Assembly (NCBI GenBank): GCA_030737875.1
Contig: CM060915.1
Coordinates: 568,834,577-568,898,576, forward strand
From: Allium sativum
Lineage: Eukaryota; Streptophyta; Magnoliopsida; Asparagales; Amaryllidaceae
Direction of reading: 5' to 3'
DNA: 64,000 bases
Shown one piece after another: positions 38,501 to 50,100 of this stretch. The notes beneath the pieces were generated by a model, which was given only the letters and a program-made list of their open reading frames with translations, had not been told where the DNA came from and searched no databases. Numbering within the stretch: the stretch's first letter is position 1; each line of letters opens with the position of its first letter. A program made the position numbers and the translations under genes.

Positions 38501-38837
38501 GGGTAACATATTATTACCCTATGACGAATCGGGCACTCCTCCTTGAGTCCCTTAATGAAATCGAAGAAAAAGGGACGAGGCAGACTTGCGTGAGTCAAGA
38601 CATCGACGTCAGATGGCACGCTATTATGACAAAAAAGTTCGTTTTAGAACCTTTGAACCAGGAGATTTGGTGCTAAAGCGAGTTTTTCCATCCCTTCCTC
38701 ACCTCGGTCTAAAGTGGGAAGGACTATTCGTTATCCAACGGAAACTTGAGACAGGAGCCTTCAAGTTAACGACCGTAGATGGCGAAGAAGTGCCTAGGGC
38801 TTGGAATGCCCAACACTTGATGCGATATTTGAATTAG
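35503..38837 (+). pseudogene. pol: TAT1 pol: RT, two RNase H, integrase (broken)
   Basis: A 736-codon frame (35530-37740) holds RT, a first RNase H (YYVSKKLAAAERNYP) and an archaeal-type RNase H (LYTDGAKNDRRSRAGVV, ATNNDSEYEALIAGL). The RT active site reads YVDN at 36268-36279 instead of YVDD. TAA at 37738-37740 replaces a Gln codon of TAT2. The integrase (37750-38676) keeps the zinc finger (CDKCQRF) and GIDIIG, TDNGTQFD and NGQVEA, then a frameshift near 38570 moves the C-terminal part (EPGDLVLKRVFPSLPH, ending 38837) to another frame. Confidence 0.92.
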
Positions 38838-38923
38838 GGATGTTGTATTTTCTTTTGTTTTTCTTATGAACCTTGTAAAAAGGCACGACTTGCCTTAGAA
38901 AAGTCTGTTGATACGAACAAAGA

Positions 38924-38985
38924 ACTATAAATTGGATGTAGGCTATGACTTACCCGAACCACTATAAAAATATCGTGTGCCATTT
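38924..38985 (+). promoter_or_regulatory. LTR-like box after TAT1 pol
   Basis: CTATAAATTGGATGTAGGC, then CCGAACCACTATAAAAA, resembles the conserved box of both TAT LTRs in the same orientation and spacing. TAT2 has a matching copy after its pol (46960-47030). Function unknown; it would lie in the 3' UTR of the genomic RNA. Confidence 0.6.
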
Positions 38986-39109
38986 ACTTTCCTGCATTAT
39001 TTATATCTTCAACTATTATTCTATTGCGACTGTGGAATACGAGATGTTAAATTAAAATATGGAAAGTTGGAGATGGCTTATATGCAGGAACAAACCCAAC
39101 GACTGTTTG

Positions 39110-39340
39110 TACAATAAGACATAAAAGAATGGGAAGACGACATTCTTAACTCTAACTCTCAAGAATTGAGAGAGAGTATAAAGGACGGGAAGACGACGTC
39201 CTCCGAGGCGTGAAGGTGCACCCAGATGAGAGACCGCCTCAGCAAGAACTCTAACCTGAATATAAGACAGGAGAGTATAAAAGATGCCAGAAAAGAACAG
39301 GCATCAAAGACAAAAGGAATGTGACCCCCGTCAGAGAATC
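39110..39340 (+). repeat. Degenerate repeats in TAT1 3' region
   Basis: The words GGGAAGACGAC, GAGAGTATAAA and AACTCTAAC recur two or three times. It sits where TAT2 has an ordered 110-bp minisatellite, and GAGAGTATAAAGG-like words are common to both. 38838-39638 holds no gene on the + strand. Confidence 0.55.
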
Positions 39341-39638
39341 GGGGACATTCAGACTTTTTAATTTAATCTTGAATAGTTTTTCAAGACTGACTGGGGGCAT
39401 ATATGTACACACATATTCCCCCCCACTATGACTCCATTACACAACTTTAGTAGGACATGCATTTGCATTTTTACATAAGTAATGAACTGACGACTAACAG
39501 GCATTGCAGGAGATGAATTATTTTTATTTACAAATGTATGAATTTGTACAGGAAAACAGGCAAAAAGAGGATGCGAGGGCCACACTCGCTGCAACAATTG
39601 TGGGCCAATTAAATGCTAAAATAAAGCAAAGCACTTCA

Positions 39639-40651
39639 TCACTTAGACTTTGAAGTGGACTTGGATTTCTTATCAGCCTTCTGAGCATCCTTCGCCTCTC
39701 TTTCAGCATCAGTTAAGATGCGCCTTGGTTTTTTCTTCCCTGAGACTGAAGTGCTGGAATCGGTTGATTTTTTCCCCGGGAGTCGGAACACTGGAATCAA
39801 GAGAAGACTTTTTAGCAAGTTCTTCTGTAATAGATCTAGTCGAAAGCTTAACAACTAACCTTGATCCAGCATCCACTACTGCGAGAGGCTAAAGGCTTTC
39901 GGGGTCTAGGTCTTCAACTTTAAGCTGCATGCATTTGTCTTCTTCGGCTTTCAATGCAGCTAAAGTAATGTCATCGGCGCTTTTTGACTCCCCAACTATA
40001 GCCACCTCAGGGTCTTCCTCATGTCCCTCATCGCCACTATCATCCTTTAAGGCGTCTATCATCCTGCCGTCGTGAGGAGCGTCAGCCTTACTCTTGTCTC
40101 CTTCATCCCTCTCCGCTGACTTTGCTTCGGCAGTGGTTCCCTGGGGCACGTCTGCCTTCTCGGACGGTTCAGCACCTGCGGAATGAGAAGCAACAATTAT
40201 CAACTCGGGAGAAAATAAAGGGTCCTTCATCAATTGTCCGACTATGCGATGGAAAGTGGAGACAGCTTTGACGAATTGGGGTGAAAAGGTAGAAATAACT
40301 TCCGATGATTTCTCAGCTGGAGTAGCTGCTGCCTCTGAAGCCGATTCAGGAATGGGAGATAAAAGAGATGCCTGAGGGATCGCCGGGTTTTCGGGGTCAT
40401 ATCCCTCTACTTCAGAAGTTTCGGCGGCAGTGGAAGAAGAACCAACCTCCAAGATGACCTTTTGTTTAACCTTCCGTCTCCCCTCGTCCATGGCAGCAGC
40501 AATCAGGCGACGCCCCTAAACTAGGCTCGCCGGCTCGTCATCTCTTAGATATTTTTCCATAAGTTTGTCCTCGTCGATGGAATCTACCTTGAGTTCTTCT
40601 TTTTCCCATTTAATAATTTGGCTGCACACATGAACCAAGGTAGTCGGATAA
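39639..40651 (-). pseudogene. TAT1 antisense gene, C-terminal part of exon 3
   Basis: Continues on the - strand from 53962 across the TAT2 insertion. The start reads TTLVHVCSQIIKWEKEEL and MEKYLRDDEPASLV, then a TAG where TAT2 has an open codon (DNEPEDLADGRR). A 200-codon frame (40491-39889) follows, acidic and Ser/Ala-rich, with FSPQFVKAVSTFHRIVGQL similar to TAT2 FSQQFAKAIANCRRLTGQP. The Lys-rich end (KKSKSTSKSK, to 39639) is in a shifted frame. The homology with the open TAT2 gene supports this as a decayed copy. Confidence 0.82.
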
Positions 40652-40656
40652 TCATC

Positions 40657-41296
40657 TGTTAGATCGAAATTTGGACCTAACACCCAAATTGTTATGAATT
40701 GTAGAGAATTCTAAATGAGGAACAAGGAAAAAGAAAATAACACTCAGAATTTATAGTGGTTCGGCGTTAACGAGCCTACGTCCACTTTATATCTTATTGA
40801 TTATGCTTTAAAAGCTAGTACAACAGCGATTTCTCTCAATATTTCAAAGGGTTGACAACAATGGCGGACTCAATATTCACTATTGCCAAAAAGCTCCCGA
40901 AAAATGCCAAGTTCTGGGCTATTTATAGCTGATTTCGTCGGACGGATCGTGGACACGTGGCACGAATCCCGAGATTTTCGGATCGCATCGCAGCCATCGA
41001 AGAAAAAGTCAAACTAGCCGTTGTGAACAGGTGTCGTCAGATCCATGCGATTCGGATCGCTGAAGACCAGCTCGTGGCTGAACGGGTCAGTGGGCTCGGT
41101 TCGCTGCAGGGGATCGGATCGCCTGGAGGTGGCGTTCGTCGACGAGACGAGAGCGATCCGTTCCTTGGGCGAGTCGATAGAGTGCGATCCAAGAGGGGCG
41201 AGACGATGGCGTGCGATCCACTTTCCTGGAGGACTTGGTTTCCTGATTTCCTTTCACGAATGGTCCTGGATGGCTTGGTCAAAAAGCAAGCCAACA
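40657..41296 (-). repeat. TAT2 3' LTR (640 bp)
   Basis: Starts TGTTGGCTTGC on the - strand after the polypurine tract and ends CTAACA. It is rich in GGATCG/CGATCC words. An antisense frame of about 120 codons from 40957 also occurs in the other LTR and lacks a recognisable domain. Confidence 0.95.
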
Positions 41297-41309
41297 TTTT
41301 GCCCCCTCG
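41297..41309 (-). other. TAT2 polypurine tract
   Basis: On the - strand CGAGGGGGCAAAA directly before the LTR start TGTTGG. Confidence 0.88.
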
Positions 41310-41619
41310 AAGTATGTTTTATTGATGATGAAACATGCTTCGAAGATGCTTATTGATTCTCTCCTGAAAGGATGCAAGCTTACAGTCGCATTGGTTCAAA
41401 TTGACACATGGACGAATCGGATCGTGCGTCGCGTGCGGAGTTCTTAGGGTCTTGCGCGATGCAGGGCGCGCCTTCCTTCGAGTCGTATCGGGCTCTGAGT
41501 TTCGTGGGCCATCATTCCGAAGCGGTCCGTGGGCTTCATTGCGATTCCGTCTTCAGATCGGGACGCTTCGTGGATCGAATAAGACAAAGGAGGGGAGGCC
41601 AACGGTCACCTTCATTGCC

Positions 41620-41626
41620 TATATAA
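41620..41626 (+). promoter_or_regulatory. TATA box of the TAT2 antisense gene
   Basis: TATATAA in GCCTATATAAGTCG, followed by a pyrimidine-rich stretch (CTCCCTCACTTTCCTTC) typical of plant transcript starts. A matching TATA box (CCTATATAAATCC) lies at the same relative place in TAT1 (57593-57587, - strand). It lies outside the LTR, about 320 bp inside the element, and points away from it. Confidence 0.65.
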
Positions 41627-41754
41627 GTCGACGTTCCCTCCCTCACTTTCCTTCTTTCTCCTCTCTGCTGAATCGTCTCGCGCGAGCTGTTGAACAACGA
41701 ATCCAACCCCTTAAAACTTTCGAAAATCCAAGAACTCTCTCAGTTTTTAGAAAG

Positions 41755-42481
41755 GTAACTTTATAGGAAGCACCCTCGTACTACTTTCCTGAATTTCTAC
41801 GGTTGATTCCAGAGAGAAACAATATAAATCCGCTACTTTTCGAAAAAATCACCCAATCGCCATGGCCACTGAACGCGGAGCTCAGAACTTGAGGATGAGA
41901 AGGAGATGAGGAAGAAGAAGGATGGAGAAGGAGGAAGGAGGCTGACTCGGATCGTGGTCAACGATTGAGGACGGAAGCAAGTGGCGAGACGAAAGACTGA
42001 GAGGGCAACCAAGGGTCGTACCGCGGTAGTCGCAACGGTTCGCGAGGGAGCCTTCCCTTCGCCCGGCGATTCGGTGAGGGGCAAACTTTCTGCCCTGCGA
42101 TCGAAAAAGGGGTGCGATCCCTCTGCCATGCGAGTCGAAGGGGGGCGATCCCCCTATCGTGCGAGTCGGAGGGGGGCGATCCCTCTGCTATGCGATCCGC
42201 CTCACGGCTGGTGATACGAAGAAATTTCAATCTTTAATCAGCGCCTTGTCGCTACAAAACTCTGGACAGTTAGGATAGAGCCCTGACGTTGATCTCTCTG
42301 GACTAAATGACTTCATGATTCGACTGCATACGACGACCAATGACTTTTAATAACCTCGACTGCTCTCATGTTTTATTATCGCTTTTAATAATGCGCACAC
42401 ACAAGCACACACAGTAGCACTAGCACACACGGGGGGACGGGTAGTGTTAATCTTATCATTCATATTTTCTCGTCCTAGCAG
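41755..42481 (+). other. Predicted 5' UTR intron of the antisense gene
   Basis: The donor AAAG|GTAACT at 41755 and acceptor CTAGCAG at 42481, two bases before the ATG at 42484, define a 727-bp intron. The first exon would run from about 41650 to 41754. TAT1 has a similar arrangement with an intron of about 857 bp. Repeated GCGATCCCTCTGC-like words occur at 42110-42200. RNA evidence is lacking. Confidence 0.5.
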
Positions 42482-42483
42482 CA

Positions 42484-45400
42484 ATGTCGAACGACCACTC
42501 TTCCTCAAGATCTGTAGCCGAGACGGAATCTGAGACTCCCGAACAGCATAATCCTCAAGTTCCTCCAATCAATCCAGAAGGTGAAAATTCTGGGTCCGAA
42601 TATGAAGCCACAGAATCGGATCCGACAGAAAGCACGTCATCCAGCAACAACTCCGATTCCGATGAGCGAGCTCCGGACGAAATTCCAGGCGCAGTCGGAA
42701 TAGATAAATTCTCTGACTCTTTAGCGTCCAAGCTCGACGAGATAAAACTCAAGAGAATCTGCCTAAGACATGGCATACCTTGGGACGATGTCTTAACACC
42801 TGGAAGCGAAGACAGACCTCATTTAGCACCGGAAGGGTATATGTCGATCAGTCGGACAATGTGCCTAGTAGGAGCTATCCCTCCATTCCCTCCAATTGTC
42901 ATTGACACTCTGAGACGATTAGGCATTGCCCCGATGCAGCTTCATCCAAACGCCTACGCGTCTCTATATTCTCTATATGTCGCTTATGCGGAAATCTTGC
43001 ATGCCGAACTCAAATTCAGAGACCTGGTGTTCTTCTTTCTCTTCAAGCACCGCTCTTCTGCAACTCCCAACTTTTCCTTTTTTGAATCAGTGGCGAACAG
43101 GAAAGTTCTGTACGACGGATACAGTAACATCGGGAATCCTAAGTCTGACTGGTTTTACATAAGGAGACAGACTGGATGCTCGCGGAGGTGGCTCAAATCA
43201 AGTAAATTTTGATCGCCTAGTTGAATATCTTGCTTGGGGGAGTCTAAGTAATAACATTCTTCCGCTTTTTCCTTTGTCTTAAACAGATCATGTCTTCCCG
43301 AAAACAGAGGGCGCATTATACAACAACCGGTTATCCATTCTTTTGCAAAGTAGATCCGACTTTTTAAGGATTAAAAAATGCATTACGGATGACAACCTTC
43401 ACAAGCATGGCCTCTTGGATAGGAAATTTGGACTTGGAACCGGCGGCAAACCTTATAAATATGTGCCCCCGACGGACGGAGAGGGAACTTCACAAGCGGT
43501 GGAGACCACCAAATTTCACAAAAGCCCTTCTCCGATAGTCATCCAGGACGACGAAGACTTGAATGTATACAGGGGGGATGAGTCCCGTGGCGATGCGTCG
43601 AAAGAAATCCCTACTTCTGCTCCAATGGAAACTGTCGGTGATGACGAATTGACAGAAGAACAATTATTCGATGAGCTGAATAAAATCCCTTTGCCCGACA
43701 TTGAATACACGGAAAAAGACTTCGGCGAGGAGCCTTTCTTTTCTGCTTCCGAAGAGGCGGCTGACTTAGCAAGGGGACGCGAAACGGGCCAGACGAGCCT
43801 GTCTCCAGGCCCGGGTCTGTTAGGGGGGATTATATGGGATGCACACCTCACACATACTGCCTGATCGTGCACTACTATGTCGTGGATATTCAATGTGATA
43901 ATATGCTCTTCTTTTCTTTTTTGCAGGAGTGATGTCACGCAGGAGATCTTACTCGTTCCGTTCTCTTCGCGAAGGCACCCCCAGCCTTCGTTCGGGTACT
44001 GAGCGCCCTCGCGGTCCTTCTCACAAGTCGAGCTCTTCGCAACCTCGTTCTCCATCCAAATCAACTTCTACCAGGCCTTCGAGTCATCCGACAATTCCGA
44101 CCGGGGGGAAGACACTTCCAAAAGAGTTGACTCCTCCAAAGAGTGCGCCTTCCCACAGTCGGTCGTCCAAAAGGCGTCACGAATCCAAAGATGGGGACAG
44201 GGATTCATCCAAAGATACCGAGCAAACGAGAAGCAACATAGTCCCCACTAGCCAACCAGAATTAGCTGCCCCCGGCTCACGGGACTACGTTCACGGTCCT
44301 GATATCCAAGGTAGGCTGGAAAAGCTACGGGAACAATTTCCAGGAATGTTCTTCGATAGGATGGTCTTTGTTCCTGCCTTGGAACCAGTTCCTAAGAACT
44401 GGGATAAAGAAGTTATTGGGCATGTCCGTCACGTGGCCAAGCAGTACGAGGCGATGAAAAAGCACGCACTTAATCTTTCGGAGGTCGTCCGGACACTCGA
44501 AATAGAAGCTCACAGGTCCAAAGCAAAACTCGACAATAATGAAAGGGCTAGGACAAAATTAGGGAAGGACCTGGAAGACGCTCAAGCCCAGCTCGCTTTG
44601 GCACAGAGAGACGCCGCAAACTATAAAACGGAATTAGAAAATGCCAAGCAGCGCTTTCATTCAGAACTGGATTCCAATAGCCAGGAAAAAATGGCTTTAA
44701 AAAAGGAAGTTGAAGACCTCAGAATGGCCAACATCGAATTGGTAACGGCACAAGGCCATTTTTTGACGGGGAAGGCTGCTTGGGAGGCGGAAAATGCGAG
44801 TCTAAAAGAAAGGTTGGCTCTGGCAGAGGCGGAAAAAGTGATTTTGAATGATCAGGTGGCCGACGCGGAGGGACGGGCAGCTCCTGCCGAAAAGAACGTT
44901 GATAGCGCCATCGAAATGGCCACTGCCTCCAACAACAAACTCCTTGAAAGAGAGAAAGAAATCGAGGGGTTTGAGGAGATGATCTTTGATTTCCTCGGTC
45001 AGGTTCTCAAAACTCGCAATATCTCATGGATCCCGGATTATCATGTTACATTGGCCAACCTATGGGATGCCATCGTGGAAGGCGAAAAACATAGACTAGG
45101 GGTCGAAGAGATCGATGAAGATGGATTGATGAAAAGCATTCTAAGGGACAACGAGCCTGAGGATCTGGCAGATGGTCGTCGCTTAATCCTAGCGGAAATG
45201 GAGAAGGAGAGAACCACGGCTAAAGGCAAAAGCAAAATTGACGAAGGTTCCAGCTCCGCTGCGAAGTCTAAAACCTCCGGAGTTGAGGAGTATCACCCTG
45301 ACGACCCGCTAATTCCCTTAGGCTTAACTCCCGTGGTTGTTGGAGCACCCGGGTCTGCTCAAGAGGGAGTATCCGCTGAAGGTACCTTTCTCTTTTCCCA

Positions 45401-46088
45401 ACAATTTGCTAAAGCGATTGCGAATTGCCGCCGTCTAACAGGACAACCCATTGAATTAATAACGTGTGTCTCTTATAATGCAGGTGGCGAGCCCGTCGAC
45501 AAGGGTGTTGGAAAAGAGAGAGAAGTGGAGGAGGGGACCGCCCTGCCGGGTGCTGAAATCGATGTTTCAGAACGAGTCGAGGCCGCAACAGCTGAAGGAG
45601 GCATCTCGGTGCCTGGTGCCGACGTACCCAAAGATGCTGAGACTATCGAGGCTTTAAAAGACTTGGATGGTCGGCATGTGGATGATGAAGAGGATATCAC
45701 CGGCACCAAGAAGGCCGACGATGATGATGATGATGATGATGAACCCCTGGCCAGCCGAAAAGCCAGACAAGAGAAAGAATTGGCTTTGAAGAAGGTGGGG
45801 GATGAGGCTTTGAATGTGGTCCCCCTTGCAGAGTTTGATCCCAAAACTGGGATGATTATGAAAATCCAGTCCAAGTCCATCAGCCGGCAACTTCACTTCG
45901 CGAACCCTGATGACTTCCCGGCTTCCCTCTCTGGCAGAAGCAAGGGAAAAGATGGGGGAGAGGAAACCTCAGAGGAGTCAGATGCTCCACTTGTGGACAA
46001 GCGGAAAAGGAAGAAGGGGGATCCATCTGAAGCCGATAAGGAGAGGCTGGAGAGGCAGAAGCGAGAGAAGATATCAAAGCATAAATAG
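42484..46088 (+). CDS. TAT2 antisense gene, three exons, 1135-aa product
   Basis: Exons 42484-43201, 43287-43814 and 43927-46088 join in frame with GT-AG introns of 85 and 112 bp, both phase 1. TAT1 has the same intron positions and phases, which supports the model. Residues about 90-235 contain APEGYMSISRTMCLVGAIPP and GIAPMQLHPNAYASL, resembling the plant domain called putative gypsy type transposon (Pfam Transposase_28). Exon 3 begins with a Ser/Arg-rich stretch, then EQFPGMFFDRMVFVPALEP, a long coiled coil (about residues 586-760), an acidic part with eight Asp (1013-1020) and a Lys-rich nuclear-signal-like end (KRKRKKGD). Extra antisense frames are known in Tat elements; their role is unknown. 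No transposase active site is visible. Confidence 0.8.
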
Positions 46089-46410
46089 GATGTTTACTGA
46101 TATTTTGCCTTTTAAGCTTCCCACTGGCCAGGAGGTGTAATTGTGAGACTGGCCCTCACTTTTGTTTCTAACTTGTTTTCACTTTGCTGATTTGCAGTAT
46201 ATAAACAAGAATTTGTTTCTTCTTACGTCATCGTGTACCTGTATTCATAGAAACTTTCCACATTTAGTCGTTAGCCAGCTATTAATAATTATAAGTCAGT
46301 CAGTCAACCAGAAGAAGAATGTTCATGCTATGTTACACTTGTTATATCAAAGTTTAGCGTTCGCATAGGAGTGCGTGATGCCCCCTAATCAATTGTTAGA
46401 GTTTTATGCT

Positions 46411-46746
46411 CGGCGATTCGCTCATTCCCCGATCCTTCAGCGGGGAAGGAGCTCTTTCTCAGCGCTCAATCGGAGACGCCTTTATACTCTCTCTCTCTCT
46501 GGAGAGTTAGAGTTCGAGCTCAGCGATTCATTCGCTCCCCGATCCTTCGGCGGGAAAGGAGCTCTTCCTCAGCGCTCAATCGGAGACGCCTTTATACTCT
46601 CTCTCTCTCTGGAGAGTTAGAGTTCGAGCTCAGCGATTCATTCGCTCCCCGATCCTTCAGCGGGAAAGGAGCTCTTTCTCAGCGCTCAATCGGAGACGCC
46701 TTTATACTCTCTCTCTCTCTCTGGAGAGTTAGAGTTCGAGCTCAGC
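46411..46746. repeat. 110-bp minisatellite in TAT2 3' region
   Basis: GATCCTTC occurs at 46431, 46541 and 46651 in three units of 110 bp. Each unit contains a (CT)n run and, on the element sense strand, GAGAGTATAAAGG. The stretch 46089-47117 has no gene and separates the convergent ends of pol and the antisense gene. Such 3' tandem repeats are known in Tat/Ogre elements as a source of satellites. Confidence 0.88.
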
Positions 46747-46959
46747 GGTCTGCGATAATGCATGCCCCTCAAACTCGTCTCAGGTTTACATTTTAATCCA
46801 AGCCCTGAGGATTAAAACCAGTCGGACAAGCAGCTAGAGCATTTACCAAGGCTTTGGGTTCCTCTGATTAGTTTACTATAGGAAATGTCGGCACTGGACT
46901 TCGGGTACCTGCAATATTCACACTGATTTTCATAGGCAAATAAACAGAGATGCAGTAAA

Positions 46960-47030
46960 GGTAAATGACACACAGTATTTTTATAGTGGTTCGGTCGAAT
47001 CATGACCTACGTCCACTTTATAATCTCTTG
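46960..47030 (-). promoter_or_regulatory. LTR-like box after TAT2 pol
   Basis: On the - strand TATAAAGTGGACGTAGG then CCGAACCACTATAAAAA, matching the LTR box at 53408-53460 and the post-pol box of TAT1. It starts about 90 bp past the pol stop. Confidence 0.62.
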
Positions 47031-47117
47031 CTTTAAGGAATCAGACTGTTCTAGGCGAGTCATGCCTTGTACATAGTTTTTTTTTTTTAAAAGGCAAAAG
47101 AGTAAGTTTGAAGCCTC

Positions 47118-50100
47118 TCATGTCAAATATGGCCGTAGATGTTGGGCATTCCACACTCTGGGGATTTCCTTTCCATCTACGGTTGTCAGCTTGAAGGTTC
47201 CATTATCAAGCTTGCTGAGAATAGAGTACGGTCCTTCCCACTTTGCTCCCATGTGAGTTGGGGGTGGAAAGACGCGTTTCAGAACCAAGTCTCCGGGTTC
47301 CAAGGTTCGGGCTCGGACCTTTTTGTTGTAATATCGGGCGACCTGTTGCTTGCATTTCAGAGCACGCAGGTCGGCTTCATCCCTCTTTTCCTCGATCATA
47401 TCCAGGGACTCAAGGAGCAATTCATTATTGGACATTGGATCATAATAGGTCACCCGATGAGAAGGTACCTTTATCTCAATCGGGATGACTGCTTCCGTTC
47501 CAAAAGCAAGGGAGAACGGGGTATGTCCTGTCGCTGATTTATATGTCGTCCTGTAGGCCCATAGTGCCAAGGGCAATTCGTCAGCCCACATGGCTCTAGC
47601 CCGCTTCATTCTTCTTTTCAGAATGGACTTAATTACTTTGTTTGCAGCCTCGACTTGCCCGTTCGATTGCGGGTATGCCACGGAGGTGTATCGATTCTCG
47701 ATGTGGTATTTTTGGCAGAAGTTTCTGAATTCAGCACTGTCAAATTGAGTTCCGTTGTCCGTTATCACGATCTTTGGAATTCCGAATCGACAGATGATGT
47801 TTCTCACGATGAAGTTGATCACCCGTTTAGTTGTGATTGTAGTTAGTGGTTCTGCCTCGACCCACTTAGTGAAATAATCTACGGCCACAATGGCGAACTT
47901 TGCTCCGCCCCTCGCTATGGGGAGACTTCCTATGATATCGATTCCCCACATAGCAAAAGGCCATGGACTCATCATTGTTTTTAACTGGCTTGGAGGCGCC
48001 CTAGGTATCTTTGAAAATCTCTGGCACGCGTCACATCGTCGTGCATATCCTACTGCATCCTTGTTTATGGTGGGCCAGAAGTAACCATGCCGCAATATCT
48101 TTTTCGCCAAAGTTTGCCCCCCAGCGTGGTCGCCACATTCGCCTTCGTGGACTTCTTGCAGCACACGTTTGATGTCATCGTGGGCTATACACCGAAGGAG
48201 GGGCATTGAATACCCTTGTCTATAAAGGATTCCGCCTTGCAACACGTATCGGGCGGCTTTGCGAATCACTTTACGCCTCTCGCTTTTCCTGGTCGGAAGC
48301 GCTCCATCCATTAGGAAATTCCTTATAGGAGTCATCCACGACTCCTTTTCTGGTTCCGTCTCCATTACAAGGTCGATTTCCATCTGATCGATGCTGGGAG
48401 ACCGAAGTACTTCAACGGGGGCTAGCCCTATCACCTTAGAATCATTAGAGCTAGCCATCTTTGCCAACTTGTCTGCCTGCTGATTTTCTGACCGCGGAAT
48501 ATGAGATATGCTGTAGTGATCAAACTCATTCAGCAGCTCTTTCACTTTCTTTAAGTATAGAATCAATCTTGCACTTTTAGCTTGGTATCTCCCAGTAACT
48601 TGGTTCACAACTAACTTGGAATCGCAGAAGATGTTCAGTTTTGTGACTTCTAACACCTTTGCAATCTTTAATCCGGCTATCAGAGCTTCATATTCAGAAT
48701 CATTGTTAGTGGCCTGAAACTCCATTCGGATGGCATAAGTTACCAATCGTTTCTCGGGGGTTTCAAGCACTATTCCAGCGCCGGATCTTTCGTTATTTCT
48801 AGCACCATCAGTATATAATCTCCAGACATTAGGGTCGAAAAGTAACTTTGAGGATTCCACTTCTTCGTTTGCTATGTCTTCTTCAGGAATAGTGAACTCT
48901 GCTATGAAGTCAGCTATCGCTTGCCCCCGAATTGATCGTCTGGGCTGAAAGTTCAAGTCAAATTGACTTAACTCAATATTCCATTTGAGTAATCTTCCAG
49001 ACGCCTCTGGTCTCTGTAGAACTTGCTTGAGTGGGTGATCAGTATATATGATAATAGGATGCGCTTGAAAGTAGTGCCGAAGTTTTCTGGAGGCAATCAA
49101 CAAACTATACGCCAGTTTTTCTATCCGTGGATAATTACGCTCTGCCGCTGTTAATTTTTTGCTCACGTAATACACAGGTCTTTGGACCTTCTCCTCTTCC
49201 CTTACCAATGCTGAGCTGACTGCATGAGATGATACTGCCAAATACACGAATAAATCCTCGTGGTCTATTGGTTTAGATAGAATTGGAGGTTTCTCCAAGT
49301 GTCTGAGCAAGTTCTGAAACGCTTCCACGCAGTCAGGTGTCCATTTAAAGTGGCGTTTTCCCCGCTTTATTAATTCGAAGAATGGGATGCACTTATCCGT
49401 AGCCCTGGAGATAAATCTGCTTAGTGCGGCCACTTTTCCAGCAAGGCTTTGCACGTCCTTAATTTGCCTAGGTTCCTGAATGTTCCTGATTGCCGTGATC
49501 TGGTCCGGATTAATCTCAATACCGCGTGAACTGACAATGAACCCCAAGAATTTTCCAGAAGCAACACCGAATGAACATTTGGTGGGATTGAGTTTCATCC
49601 CATACTTCCGAAGAACGCCGAACATCTCTGCCAAGTCAGTAGTGTGTTGAAAAGATTGTTTGGATTTAACCAACATATCGTCGACGTATACTTCCATTGT
49701 TTTCCCGATTTGGTTATAAAACATTCTGTTAACCAGACGTTGGTACGTAGCGCCTGCATTCTTCAAACCAAAGGGCATTACTACGTAACAATATAATCCT
49801 AGATCAGTGATAAAGCTGGTATGCTCTTGGTCCGGAACGTGCATCGGAATTTGGTTGTATCCTGAATAAGCATCCATGAATGAGAGAAGCTCATGACCTG
49901 CCGTCGAGTCTACCAACTGGTCAATCCGAGGTAATGGGAAACTATCCTTTGGACAAGCTTTGTTTAGATCCGAGAAGTCGATACACGTTCGCCACCTTCC
50001 GTTGGCCTTCTTCACCAGGACTGGATTCGAAATCCAGTCTGGGTAAGTGGAATCTCTGATAAACCCATTACTCTTTAGCTTTCCGACCTCTTCTTTCAAG

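Noticed and set aside
40957..41325. Open frame of about 120 codons in the TAT2 LTR, also at 53622
   Set aside because: It lies inside the LTR on the antisense strand, has low-complexity GATC words and ends differently in the two copies outside the LTR, so it is most likely chance.
45420..45485. Possible third intron in the antisense gene (AG|GTGGCG at 45483)
   Set aside because: The frame is open through it in TAT2 and any donor would leave an intron below usual plant size.
42484..46088. Env-like gene in the usual post-pol position
   Set aside because: The frame is antisense to gag-pol, lacks a signal peptide and transmembrane segment, and looks nuclear (SR-rich, coiled coil, basic end).
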